DNA of 42,846 bases from Hadesarchaea archaeon (GCA_030601675.1 JAUWBN010000008.1:1-42846); one strand, 5' to 3'; shown: positions 31,577 through 39,395, counted from the first letter of the stretch. Program-made: numbers and translations. The notes: a model not told the origin generated them from the letters alone.

Positions 31577-32140
31577 TTACACCACCAGAAGCACGGCCAA
31601 GTAAATGCAAGCGATGGTCACGAAGTCACCGATTGACGCCATGGTCGGACTTGTTACATTATCCGGGTCCAAGCCGCGCGCGTAGGCTACTATCGCTACG
31701 AATACGGTGAGGAAGGCGAGGATCAAGCCCGAGAGGAAACCTGCAAGGATTGCTATCGCCATGAGTTCGAGCACCCCAATTGTTGAGGCACCCGTCAACA
31801 GATTCATCCCGAATGCGAAGACTCCTATGGTAGCAGAGGCGATCAAGCTGAGGATGAGTGATGATGCTAAGTTAACTTTGACTTCGGTGGACATCTCCAA
31901 GCGGGGCTTGATCAAACCAGCGTTGAGCCCGGTGCCGAGGCGAGAGGCCAGGGCGCCGTTGATGTTACCACGGAGGCCTAGCAAAGCCGGTACCATCACG
32001 ATCAGCCCGGGCATAATGGTCGTGAAGTACTCCTGCATTCCCTCGAACACCTTGCCGGCGCCGAGCTCGATGATGGCGCACAGGAGCAAAATCGATAGCC
32101 CCTGAACCACGATGGCATGAATATTTATTTCGCGGGCCAT
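31577..32140 (-). CDS. MgtE-like divalent cation permease, half-size (first subunit)
   Basis: About 187 residues, five TM helices, with VMVPALLGLRGNINGALASRL and ARGLDPDNVTSPTMASIGDFV (in part), the same two signatures as the neighbouring permease. ATG at 32140 has GGTGG 5 nt upstream; GTG at 32149 is the alternative. First gene of the four-gene operon that continues with the second permease, the PhoU/TrkA-C protein and the 95-residue protein. Likely Mg2+ or another divalent ion, by family. Confidence 0.83.
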   Translation of the reverse strand: MAREINIHAIVVQGLSILLLCAIIELGAGKVFEGMQEYFTTIMPGLIVMVPALLGLRGNINGALASRLGTGLNAGLIKPRLEMSTEVKVNLASSLILSLIASATIGVFAFGMNLLTGASTIGVLELMAIAILAGFLSGLILAFLTVFVAIVAYARGLDPDNVTSPTMASIGDFVTIACIYLAVLLVV

Positions 32141-32218
32141 CACCTCCACCCGAAAGCCCTTGGCTGCTTTCCTATATACCTTTTAAAAGGGCAACTTCGG
32201 TTTTATCGGAATCGTTTA

Positions 32219-32324
32219 TGGTGCGGGGGGCAGGATTCGGACCTGCGAACCCCTTCAGGACCAGATTTCTCATGGTTTAGCCAGCTTGAGTCTGGCGCCT
32301 TTAACCTGGCTTGGCTACCCCCGC
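32219..32324 (-). tRNA. tRNA-Leu(CAA) with an 18-nt intron and C at position 55
   Basis: Acceptor GCGGGGG/CCCCCGC, A73, CCA encoded, long variable arm. An 18-nt intron (32267-32284) at 37/38 has a textbook BHB: stem CCAGA/TCTGG, helix CTCA/TGAG, bulges AG^C and AA^A, inner stem TGG/CCA. Mature loop CTCAAGA gives anticodon CAA. The T-arm is GCAGG-TCCGAAT-CCTGC: position 55, normally T (pseudouridine), is C (base 32240). Otherwise its 3' half is nearly identical to tRNA-Leu(UAG). Confidence 0.93.
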
Positions 32325-32383
32325 AGATGAAAATCTTGAGCCTAAGTTATTAATCGTTTGTACTCAGTTAAAGCGGGGACTCT

Positions 32384-33547
32384 ATGCAAGGGTTCGAGCC
32401 TCGCCGCGCGTTCGAGCACCTCGACAAGCTGGCGTACGAGATAGGCCCCCGCCTAGCTGGGACGCGGGGCGACCGCATGGCATCGGACTACATCCAAAAG
32501 CAGTTCGAGAGCTGCGGGCTGAAAACGCGGGTGCAGGGGTTCAAGTTCGTGCCGAGGGCTGCACGGGTCAAGATTACCGCTTTGCTGTTCGCCTCAGCTT
32601 TCATCTCGCTACTTTTCCTTCCCCCACAGCTCTCGCTCGTCGCGTGGCTCGCGGTCATCGTGATTTGGCGCTCGCTCGGCAAACTCATGCCTAAAGGAGA
32701 GAGTCAAAACATCATCGCCTCAGCGGGGACGAAAAAACCGGAAAGGCGCGTGGCGATAACGGCCCACTACGACTCAGCGCCGTGCATGGCGAGCTATAAG
32801 CTGTACCTCTTCGTGAGGTTTGCGTTTTTACCCGCCCTCATCATCGTCGCCGCTATCGTGGCTGCGAGGGCGCTAGGAGTTTTGCCAGCGTGGGTGATTA
32901 TGTGGAGCGTTCTCGCGATCGTCTTTCTGCCCATCTGCATCGGCATGTTCATCGCCGCCAGCAGCCGACGCGTTTCCCCTGGAGCCAATGATAACGCTTC
33001 GGGTGTCGCGGTCATGCTCGAGGTAGCGCGCGCAATCGCCGAATCCCCGCCCGCAGATGCAGAGTTGACTTTCATCGCATTCGGGGCAGAGGAGCAGGGG
33101 CTCGTGGGCGCGCGTAAGTTCGTGGCGAGCAAGGCGTTGCCGGAGGACACACTCGTGCTTAATTTGGACGGGGTTGGGGTCGGCCCTCACACCTATGTCA
33201 TCGAGGGCAACGGCATCCTCAGGCGGAGGCGAACTTCGCCCCAGCTCAACCAAGTGCTCGCGAACTCCATCAAGGGTGCAGGGTTAAAGCCGAGGCTGTG
33301 GTGGGCCGCGCTCGCCAGGCACGACCACATCCCCTTCCTGCGGGCCAAGATGAGGGCGACTACTTTTACCACCGATGTCGGGGGCAAGGACAGACTGGGT
33401 CGTTTCATCGCGAGGGCGTTCAGGCTGCCAAATGCTCGGGCGCGTGGGTATCGCTACATCCATACGCTTGAGGATACCCCCGAGCGAATCGAGCTCGCGA
33501 ACATCGAGCGGGCTGGGCAGGTGGTGCTCGGAGTCATCAAAACTTAG
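32384..33547 (+). CDS. M28-family zinc aminopeptidase with transmembrane insertions
   Basis: 387 residues. Metal ligands and catalytic residues of the M28 family are visible: AHYDSAP (H128, D130), GANDNASG (bridging D203), GAEEQGL (E236/E237), LNLDGVG (D262) and YIHTLED near the C-terminus (last histidine). Unusually, hydrophobic helices lie at about residues 64-98 and 141-192, before and within the catalytic domain, so the enzyme is probably membrane-embedded with its active site outside or in the membrane plane. ATG at 32384, with a TTATTAAT box about 38 nt upstream. Substrate unknown. Confidence 0.85.
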   Translation: MQGFEPRRAFEHLDKLAYEIGPRLAGTRGDRMASDYIQKQFESCGLKTRVQGFKFVPRAARVKITALLFASAFISLLFLPPQLSLVAWLAVIVIWRSLGKLMPKGESQNIIASAGTKKPERRVAITAHYDSAPCMASYKLYLFVRFAFLPALIIVAAIVAARALGVLPAWVIMWSVLAIVFLPICIGMFIAASSRRVSPGANDNASGVAVMLEVARAIAESPPADAELTFIAFGAEEQGLVGARKFVASKALPEDTLVLNLDGVGVGPHTYVIEGNGILRRRRTSPQLNQVLANSIKGAGLKPRLWWAALARHDHIPFLRAKMRATTFTTDVGGKDRLGRFIARAFRLPNARARGYRYIHTLEDTPERIELANIERAGQVVLGVIKT

Positions 33548-33628
33548 TCGAGGTCCAAATGCTCATTAACAATAAATAGTTATGTTCGCTCTAATGACGT
33601 TGGAGGCGGATGAGCTGGTGGGAAATAG

Positions 33629-34837
33629 ATGGAAATAATTTTTACGATTCTCTTTATTTTGGCGGTGGTATGGGGCATTGGGCTACTTTTTGAAAAATTC
33701 GGCCAACCTCTGATTTTAGGGGAGCTCCTAGCGGGGGTTGTCATCGGCCCTTCCATCTTGGGCATCGTAGGAGAAACGGGGGTTAAGGAGGGCCTCATAG
33801 GGAATCCCATCTTTGAATGGACTTCAGCTCTGGGCATCCTTGCCACGTTAGGGATGTTTTTCCTGATGTTTTACGCAGGCCTAATAACCGATCCAAAAAA
33901 ATTAGGGAAGAGGGTAAAGACTTTTTTCGGAGTGGGGATAGCAGGCACCCTTATACCTCTACTTTTTGGGGGGCTCGTCACTTGGTTCTTTACGCACGAT
34001 TTTTGGATAACGCTAATCGTGGGACTCGCCATCTCGGGCACTTCTCTTGTTACCAAGGTGAGGATACTCGGCGACTTGGGCATCCTCAAATCTAAAGTTG
34101 GGTACACCATGATGGGCGGGGCGATGGTGGACAATATTCTCACGTTCATCATCCTCGCCGTGGTCATCAAGGCAATAACAGTGGGAATAGTGGGTCCTTT
34201 GGACGTGTTGTATACAGTGGCGCTGGTAGTAGCCTTCTTCGGAATCGCGCTGTTCATCGGCTATCGTATCTATCCACGAGTTGGAAAGTTATTCATCCAC
34301 CCGGGGGCGAGAGGCTTCACGTTTGCCCTAGTCATGGGCCTCCTCATCGCTGGCATCGGACAGACGATGGGGCTACACTTCATCATCGGTGCATATCTAG
34401 CGGGCTTATTCGTGCGGGAGGAGTTCGTTGGTGGAGCATTTCGGGATTTGAATCGACGCTTCCAAACTCTTAGCCACGGTTTTCTGGGACCCATATTTAT
34501 CGTGAGCGTGGCTTTCCACGTGAACTTTGGAGTGTTTGAAACTCACACCCTATTCCTGATTGCGCTCATCATAGCGGCGATAGCTGGGAAGGTAATAGGG
34601 GCGGGTGGCGGAGCCTACCTAATGGGGATGAAGAAAAGAGAAGCGCTTACCGTTGGCATAGGGATGAACGGGCGCGGGACGGTGGAACTCGTATTGGCAA
34701 TGGTTGGTCTCGAGATCGGAATCCTTTTAGATGTTCACGTGTCCCTGCTTGTATTCACGGCCTTCGCAACCACCTTCATAACTCCGATAGGATTAAAATA
34801 CATGCTCCGTAAACGCCCAGAAAAGAGAGGTAAGTAA
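33629..34837 (+). CDS. Cation/proton antiporter, Kef/NapA (CPA2) type
   Basis: 402 residues with about 12 TM helices and no C-terminal RCK domain. Early GLLFEKFGQPLILGELLAGVVIGPSILG (in part) is the CPA2 start signature; LAISGTSLVTKVRIL lies at the place of the usual ion-binding unwound helix (here without the ND/DD acid pair, having SLVT), while MVDNILTFIILAV supplies an acidic residue. GMNGRGTVELVLAMVGLE is the conserved C-terminal segment. Probably exchanges Na+ or K+ for H+. ATG at 33629 with GGTGG upstream. Followed by the phosphodiesterase gene. Confidence 0.87.
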   Translation: MEIIFTILFILAVVWGIGLLFEKFGQPLILGELLAGVVIGPSILGIVGETGVKEGLIGNPIFEWTSALGILATLGMFFLMFYAGLITDPKKLGKRVKTFFGVGIAGTLIPLLFGGLVTWFFTHDFWITLIVGLAISGTSLVTKVRILGDLGILKSKVGYTMMGGAMVDNILTFIILAVVIKAITVGIVGPLDVLYTVALVVAFFGIALFIGYRIYPRVGKLFIHPGARGFTFALVMGLLIAGIGQTMGLHFIIGAYLAGLFVREEFVGGAFRDLNRRFQTLSHGFLGPIFIVSVAFHVNFGVFETHTLFLIALIIAAIAGKVIGAGGGAYLMGMKKREALTVGIGMNGRGTVELVLAMVGLEIGILLDVHVSLLVFTAFATTFITPIGLKYMLRKRPEKRGK

Positions 34838-34877
34838 ATCCAAGTTGTCAAATCTATTTGAAACAGGAGGCGATAGA

Positions 34878-35369
34878 ATGAAAATAGGGTTAATGGCCGA
34901 CACCCACGATCGATTGGATGCTGTGGAAAAGGCAGTAGAATTTTTTAATCGGGAACGGGTTGAGCATGTCCTTCACGCGGGGGACTTGGTATCGCCGTTT
35001 GTGGCACCGAAGTTCGCGAAGCTGAGGGCGAAACTGCACTACGTCTGGGGGAACAACGAGGGTGACCGCGGGTTCATACGCGCAAAATTCGGCGAACTCG
35101 GGGTGAAGCCGCTCGGGAACTTTGCGGCGCTGGAGCTGGACGGACGGAGAATAGCGCTGCTGCACGGCACGCACGAGGATATCGTCGAGGCGCTTTCGAA
35201 GTCGGGCTCCTTTGATGTAGTTGTTCGAGGGCACACCCATCGAGCCGAAATTCGTGAGGGAAAAACGCTCCTCGTGAACCCCGGCGAGGTTTGCGGCTAC
35301 CTGAGCGGACGCCAAACGGTCGCCCTGCTCGATTTATCCGAGCTACACGCGGAGATTTTGGGGCTGTAG
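34878..35369 (+). CDS. YfcE/MJ0936-type metallophosphodiesterase
   Basis: About 163 residues. The five metallophosphoesterase motifs are present: MADTHD, HAGDLVSP, GNNEGDR, LLHGTHED and RGHTHRAE, ending with the family's LVNPGEVCGYLSG. Members hydrolyse phosphodiesters such as cyclic nucleotides with Mn2+ or Ni2+; the natural substrate is unknown. ATG at 34878 has GGAGGCGAT at optimal spacing, so the reading from 34845 is rejected as the start. It lies 40 bp after the antiporter, probably the same operon. Confidence 0.92.
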   Translation: MKIGLMADTHDRLDAVEKAVEFFNRERVEHVLHAGDLVSPFVAPKFAKLRAKLHYVWGNNEGDRGFIRAKFGELGVKPLGNFAALELDGRRIALLHGTHEDIVEALSKSGSFDVVVRGHTHRAEIREGKTLLVNPGEVCGYLSGRQTVALLDLSELHAEILGL

Positions 35370-35413
35370 TTCATTATTTTAGTATGCACGGTTAATTCGG
35401 CTTGGGTGGATAA

Positions 35414-36430
35414 TTGATCGAGCTCATCGCGATAGTCGCACTACTCGCCGGTTTTTACGTAGCTTGGAACATCGGCGCAAATGATTCCGCCAATTGCGTG
35501 GGGACAGCGGTCGGCGGACGTATTTTGTCCTATCGCCTCGCGATCGCGATTGTAATATTATTTGTCCTCCTAGGTGCGGTCCTCGAGGGTTGGAAGAACA
35601 TGAAAACCGTGGGGGAAGACATCGTGATTGGGCCGGGCGGTACAAATCCACTTTCGAACGTCCCCCAGGTCGCAATTGCCGCCCTACTCGCCGCCGGCCT
35701 GTGGGTCATGACAGCCACTAGATTGGGCATACCTGTTTCTACCTCCCAGTCCATGGTGGGCGCGGTCATTGGGGCGGGGCTTTTGTTATCTTATGCGCAA
35801 CCGGACGTCATTGAGAGCGTTCAATTCGGCACGCTTGGCATCATCGCTATTTCTTGGATACTAAATCCCATGTTTGCCGCCCTCCTCGCTTTCATCTTAC
35901 TCAAAGCCTTTACCCCACCGTTACGGAGAATAAAGAACATTGTATTGCTCAACCAAGTCCTGATGGTTCTCGTTATCGTGGCTAGCGCGTTTACCGCCTA
36001 CGCTCTCGGCGCCAACGATGTGGGCACATCCACTGGGGTAGTTTATGCGTTTTTTAGGGGAGGCGGACCGGACTTTAGACTCATGTTGTTAATCGGGCTG
36101 TTCGGCGGGGTTGCTTTGGCGGTCGGTGTGGTGACTTACAGCCGCAGGGTGATGCATACGGTGGGTACGGGAATAACCAGGCTCGACGCATTGACCGCGT
36201 TCGCTGCTCAGATGGGGGCTGCTATCACGGTCTGGTCGTTCGTACAATTTCATATACCCGTATCCACAACGCAAGCTATTATTGGCGCAGTAGCTGGGGC
36301 AGGGCTTGTGAAGGGGGCCGCCGCCGTGAGTGGGAGAAAACTCGGCCATATCGGGATAGCTTGGGTCTTGACCCCAGCCATCGCATGCGCGCTTTCGTTC
36401 CTACTCGGGTGGTTGTTCCTGGGGTTATGA
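35414..36430 (+). CDS. pit: Inorganic phosphate transporter, PiT family
   Basis: 338 residues, about 10 TM helices in two homologous halves, each with a PiT signature: NIGANDSANCVGTAVGGR and YALGANDVGTSTGVVYAF. GIPVSTSQSMVGAVIGAG and IPVSTTQAIIGAVAGAG are the matching second motifs. Probably a phosphate/cation symporter. TTG at 35414 with GGGTGGA upstream. Its TGA overlaps the ATG of a 58-residue membrane protein, and a DUF47 gene, the usual PiT partner, converges just downstream. Confidence 0.93.
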   Translation: MIELIAIVALLAGFYVAWNIGANDSANCVGTAVGGRILSYRLAIAIVILFVLLGAVLEGWKNMKTVGEDIVIGPGGTNPLSNVPQVAIAALLAAGLWVMTATRLGIPVSTSQSMVGAVIGAGLLLSYAQPDVIESVQFGTLGIIAISWILNPMFAALLAFILLKAFTPPLRRIKNIVLLNQVLMVLVIVASAFTAYALGANDVGTSTGVVYAFFRGGGPDFRLMLLIGLFGGVALAVGVVTYSRRVMHTVGTGITRLDALTAFAAQMGAAITVWSFVQFHIPVSTTQAIIGAVAGAGLVKGAAAVSGRKLGHIGIAWVLTPAIACALSFLLGWLFLGL

Positions 36431-36603
36431 AAATGGAAACATGGCAAGCCGTCTACATCCTCATCGTGTTTGCAGGTCTGCTGGTTGGGTGGCAGGTCGA
36501 CCCGTACTTGGCCGTTGGGCTGATCTGGGGGCTCATTATTTTATTTGAGGTGCTTAGCCGCCTCAAGAAGCGCGCGGGAAGTGAAATGAAAGCTATGCTC
36601 TAA
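36427..36603 (+). CDS. Small 58-residue membrane protein coupled to the PiT gene
   Basis: Starts MKMETWQAVYILIVFAGLLV, has two hydrophobic segments (AVYILIVFAGLLVGW; LAVGLIWGLIILFEVL) and a basic cytoplasmic tail (SRLKKRAGSEMKAML). The ATG overlaps the PiT stop as ATGA, a strong sign that it is a real, coupled gene. It may be an accessory subunit of the transporter. It overlaps the 3' end of the convergent DUF47 gene by 11 bp. No family recognised. Confidence 0.7.
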   Translation: MKMETWQAVYILIVFAGLLVGWQVDPYLAVGLIWGLIILFEVLSRLKKRAGSEMKAML

Positions 36604-37309
36604 AAGTATACCTAATGATAGATAGTATGTCCCCAACATCCTCGGCACGATCGGAGATGTCGCCAATCCCCCGAATAAGTATGCTCAACTGAATCACGCT
36701 CACGGGGTCCAGCACTTTCTCGTACAAATACATCTCCCCCAATAGACTTTGCTCCACGAGGTCGGTCTTATGCTCCAATTCTTCGACTTCTTCGATTTTT
36801 GCTTTCGCAACATCGATGTCCGATACCAACGAATCAATCGAACCCTGCAGGGCCTCAGCCGTCTGCGTGGCGAGTCCAGCCATTTTAATTAAACCCTCTC
36901 GGATAGCTTTCGCTTTTTTTTGCTTTTTTTCCGCCTTCAGGAGGGCATCGAGAAGTTTCTCCCTTAACAAAATCGCGCGCGTCACCCCTTCGGCTGTGTC
37001 GGCCACGTTGTCGAGCTCCTCTGCCAACCTCGCTAAATCGCCTCGGAATGTCGGCAAAAATGCCCCCTCGCCGAGGCTGCAGGCAAACTTTCTCCTGCCC
37101 CTATCAGCCTTCGTCTCGAGCTCGGTAACCTGCCTACCCAGAGCCTCTGCTTTTTTAAAATTGCGCTCGGAAAAAAGGGCACCCATCATCTCCTCAAACT
37201 TCTTCACGATGTTTACAACATCTTTCGCATTTTTTCGCAGGATCTCGAGCGCTTCCCTTTCCTTCCCCCCACCAATGGGCGAGATCCCGATCATCAGAAT
37301 TTCCCTCAA
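36593..37309 (-). CDS. DUF47 / PhoU-like regulator of phosphate transport (TIGR00153-like)
   Basis: 238 residues, nearly all helical. IVKKFEEMMGALF, VTELETKADRGRRKFACSL (in part), FLPTFRGDLARLAEELDNVADTAEGV (in part) and IRGIGDISDRAEDVGDIL are the family segments; the E/D-x-x-x-D patterns (ELDNVADTAE, DISDRAEDVGD) are the metal-cluster sites of PhoU-like proteins. DUF47 proteins accompany PiT transporters and probably gate them; here the genes are convergent rather than in one operon. TTG at 37309 has AAGGTGA 5 nt upstream. Confidence 0.88.
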   Translation of the reverse strand: MREILMIGISPIGGGKEREALEILRKNAKDVVNIVKKFEEMMGALFSERNFKKAEALGRQVTELETKADRGRRKFACSLGEGAFLPTFRGDLARLAEELDNVADTAEGVTRAILLREKLLDALLKAEKKQKKAKAIREGLIKMAGLATQTAEALQGSIDSLVSDIDVAKAKIEEVEELEHKTDLVEQSLLGEMYLYEKVLDPVSVIQLSILIRGIGDISDRAEDVGDILSIIRYTFRA

Positions 37310-37352
37310 GCTTTCACCTTCCTACGGTATATCGACGCGTCGTTTAAAAACC

Positions 37353-37847
37353 TCATCGTCTGGGCCTCCGAACCAACCTCGAGCCGCACACCTCGCATCG
37401 GGAAGCCGGCGGCGGGTACCTGCGGTCGCATGCGGGGCACACCATCTCCCATCGCAGCACCTCCTTTATCCCCGGCATGGCGATGCGCTGGTAGGGGAGG
37501 CCGAACAAACTCGCCAAATTCTGGATGGCGTAATCGTCGGTCACGAGCTCCGGTTCATCGCCGGCCCGCTTGAGATCCAGAGCAAGCGCGAGCAGCTTGA
37601 CATCCACAGCTGAAACTAGGTCTCCGGTTTGGGCGACCTTCTCCTTGATTTCGTTCAGAGCCCCCCTTGAAGGGCCAACAACCTTTATCTTGCCTGCAGT
37701 CACCGCCGTCTCGAGCTCGAGCTTCGAGCACAGGTCGCGAGCTTCCTTTAACACCTCCTGCACGGTTACCTGTTCCGCTTTGGCCAGCCCAGGTACGAAC
37801 CCCGCAATCACGGCGGAGGTGTCCAAAACATAGACCTTCCGCGACAC
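37353..37847 (-). CDS. nob1: NOB1-like rRNA maturation endonuclease (PIN domain + zinc ribbon)
   Basis: 164 residues. The N-terminal PIN domain has VLDTSAVIAGF (first acidic), the central SAVDVKLLALALDL (second acid pair) and LVTDDYAIQNLASLFGL (third). The C-terminal zinc ribbon is CPACDRRYPPPASRCEVCGS. NOB1 cuts at the 3' end of 16S rRNA in late small-subunit maturation. GTG at 37847, directly adjoining the NAD kinase stop; same operon. Confidence 0.92.
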   Translation of the reverse strand: MSRKVYVLDTSAVIAGFVPGLAKAEQVTVQEVLKEARDLCSKLELETAVTAGKIKVVGPSRGALNEIKEKVAQTGDLVSAVDVKLLALALDLKRAGDEPELVTDDYAIQNLASLFGLPYQRIAMPGIKEVLRWEMVCPACDRRYPPPASRCEVCGSRLVRRPRR

Positions 37848-38648
37848 CTACAGCTTCTCCCTCAGCTTGCGGTAGAACTCGCCCCATCCGAAGAAACGTG
37901 CTGGCTTGTCGGAGCGATAGAACGTAGCTTTTTCCCCAGGTTCAAGTTTGGCCGCAACTTGGCCGTCCACGATCACAAATGCTCCGCGTTCCGATCTGGT
38001 GGGTTCTATCTCGATGCGGCTGTCGATGGGCACTACCAACGGGTTAGGTTTGGGGTGGGATGGGCATATGGGCACAACCACAAAAACCTTGAGGCGCGGG
38101 TCGACCACGGGGCCGCCAGCGGCCAAGGCGTAGGCGGTGCTTCCGGTTGGGGTCGCCACGATAACGCCATCCCCTTGCACGTCCACGGCTACCTTACCGT
38201 CGACGGATACCCTCAACGTAAGGGTCCTCCCATCTTTGGCAGAGCACACCACCGCATCGTTCAGCGCGTCGGGCAATCGTTTACCCGCGGCTTCCCCGAC
38301 CAACCTTTCTCGCTCGACGATCGGCAGCCCCCCCGTGACCAGCATTCGGAGCGCCCGCTGAGCTTCATTTGGCGTGACATCTGCAAGAAAGCCCCTTTCC
38401 CCGAGATTTATACCGAGCATCGGAGTTTCCGGTGCTTGTTGCTGAGCGAATAAAACTGTTCCGTCACCGCCTATCGTAACGATGGCATCCGCCGTTCGAA
38501 GCACCTGCGCCTCCACTCCGCGTTTGCGAAGCTTCTTGGCAAGCCCCCGCTCGAGCAGGATCTCCTCTTTAGCCAAGAGCCTCAGCACCTTTCGCGTGAC
38601 CTCTAAGGCATTCGGGATCTCTAGGCGGGCGACGATTCCTATCCGCAA
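37848..38648 (-). CDS. nadK: NAD kinase
   Basis: Phosphorylates NAD to NADP with ATP or polyphosphate. VTIGGDGTVLFAQQQ carries the catalytic GGDGT; LGINLGERGFLADVTP and PTGSTAYALAAGGPVVDP are the second and third family motifs; ICPSHPKPNPLVV follows. 266 residues. TTG at 38648 with GGTGA upstream. It leads the nadK-nob1 pair. Confidence 0.95.
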   Translation of the reverse strand: MRIGIVARLEIPNALEVTRKVLRLLAKEEILLERGLAKKLRKRGVEAQVLRTADAIVTIGGDGTVLFAQQQAPETPMLGINLGERGFLADVTPNEAQRALRMLVTGGLPIVERERLVGEAAGKRLPDALNDAVVCSAKDGRTLTLRVSVDGKVAVDVQGDGVIVATPTGSTAYALAAGGPVVDPRLKVFVVVPICPSHPKPNPLVVPIDSRIEIEPTRSERGAFVIVDGQVAAKLEPGEKATFYRSDKPARFFGWGEFYRKLREKL

Positions 38649-38699
38649 GTTTTCACCAGCTCAAGTTTTCCCTCCTAGGATTTAACCTTAAGGGCGCAG

Positions 38700-38707
38700 A
38701 TTTTTAA
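38700..38707 (+). promoter_or_regulatory. TATA-like box for aIF5A
   Basis: ATTTTTAA, about 36-43 nt before the GTG at 38743. Confidence 0.5.
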
Positions 38708-38742
38708 GCACACACCCGAAAAAACACTCAAGAGGCGTTTTA

Positions 38743-39135
38743 GTGGCTAGGGAGATGACTGAGATAGGCAAGCTCAAGGAAGGGCGTTTTGTAATCATCG
38801 ACGACGAGCCCTGCCGCATCGTGGGCTTCTCAATTTCGGCGCCCGGGAAACATGGACACGCGAAGGCGAAGGTCGACGCGATCGGCATCTTCGATTCTCA
38901 GAAGCGAAGTATTGTTCGCCCTACCAGCGCCAAGATAGAAGTGCCGATAATCGAGCGGGGCAGCGCCCAAGTGCTCGCGATCATAGCGAACAACGCTCAG
39001 CTCATGGATTTGACGACCTACGAGACATTCGAGCTTCCCATCTCCATGGCCCTCCGCAGTGAGGTCCGCGAGGGCGTCGAGGTCGAGTACACCCAAGTAT
39101 TAGGGCGAAAGAAAATTGAGCGGGTTAAGAGCTAA
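38743..39135 (+). CDS. eif5a: Translation factor aIF5A
   Basis: Relieves ribosome stalling and carries the hypusine (or deoxyhypusine) modification. 130 residues: N-terminal SH3-like domain with the modified lysine in SAPGKHGHAKA (K36), then an OB-like C-terminal domain (YETFELPISMALRSEVREG in part). GTG at 38743; GGAG lies downstream of it, so initiation may be leaderless or use a weak site. It is divergent from nadK and converges on the small histone-like gene. Confidence 0.96.
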   Translation: MAREMTEIGKLKEGRFVIIDDEPCRIVGFSISAPGKHGHAKAKVDAIGIFDSQKRSIVRPTSAKIEVPIIERGSAQVLAIIANNAQLMDLTTYETFELPISMALRSEVREGVEVEYTQVLGRKKIERVKS

Positions 39136-39140
39136 ATAAA

Positions 39141-39182
39141 AAATAAAAAAAAAGTGGTAGCGCTCTTAAATAAGGCTACCAC
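39141..39182 (-). terminator. Hairpin plus T-run after the small histone-like gene
   Basis: On the minus strand, an 8-bp stem GTGGTAGC/GCTACCAC (39154-39161 with 39175-39182) with a 13-nt loop is followed by a run of nine T's and further T-rich sequence. It begins 6 bp after the stop of the 54-residue gene. The hairpin may aid termination; in archaea the T-run alone is usually enough. On the plus strand no T-run follows, so it serves the minus-strand gene. Confidence 0.7.
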
Positions 39183-39188
39183 AAAGAA

Positions 39189-39353
39189 CTAAACATCATA
39201 TCCTCTTAGGGTCTTTCTTCCGTTCGCTTTTGCCCTCTCTGTGGCTCGCTTGCACCTTCTCGATATCAGCGCGTCAAGTTCTTTGAAGAAATCTCCGCTC
39301 GCCCTCATCCCTTTAATCAATCCCCTAACAGCAGACTTCACGATATAAGCCAT
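39189..39353 (-). CDS. Very short histone-fold-like protein (54 residues)
   Basis: Starts MAYIVKSAVRGLIKGMRASG and ends with RATERAKANGRKTLRGYDV. The C-terminal AKANGRKTLRGYDV closely resembles the last helix and tail of archaeal histone-fold/DUF1931-like proteins, while KSAVRGLIKGMRASGDFFKELDALI (in part) would give the first two helices. Excellent SD (GGAGGTGG) 4 nt before the ATG, a TATA-like box at 39396-39403, and a hairpin/T-run terminator: a complete single-gene unit. It may bind DNA or act as a transcription co-factor; that is inference from the fold. Confidence 0.8.
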   Translation of the reverse strand: MAYIVKSAVRGLIKGMRASGDFFKELDALISRRCKRATERAKANGRKTLRGYDV

Positions 39354-39395
39354 TTGTCCACCTCCAATTTGTCGATTTACCTTGAATTTCCGAGG

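Noticed and set aside
39154-39182. The hairpin as an aIF5A (plus-strand) terminator
   Set aside because: The T-run follows the hairpin only on the minus strand; on the plus strand the run is A's and lies before the hairpin.
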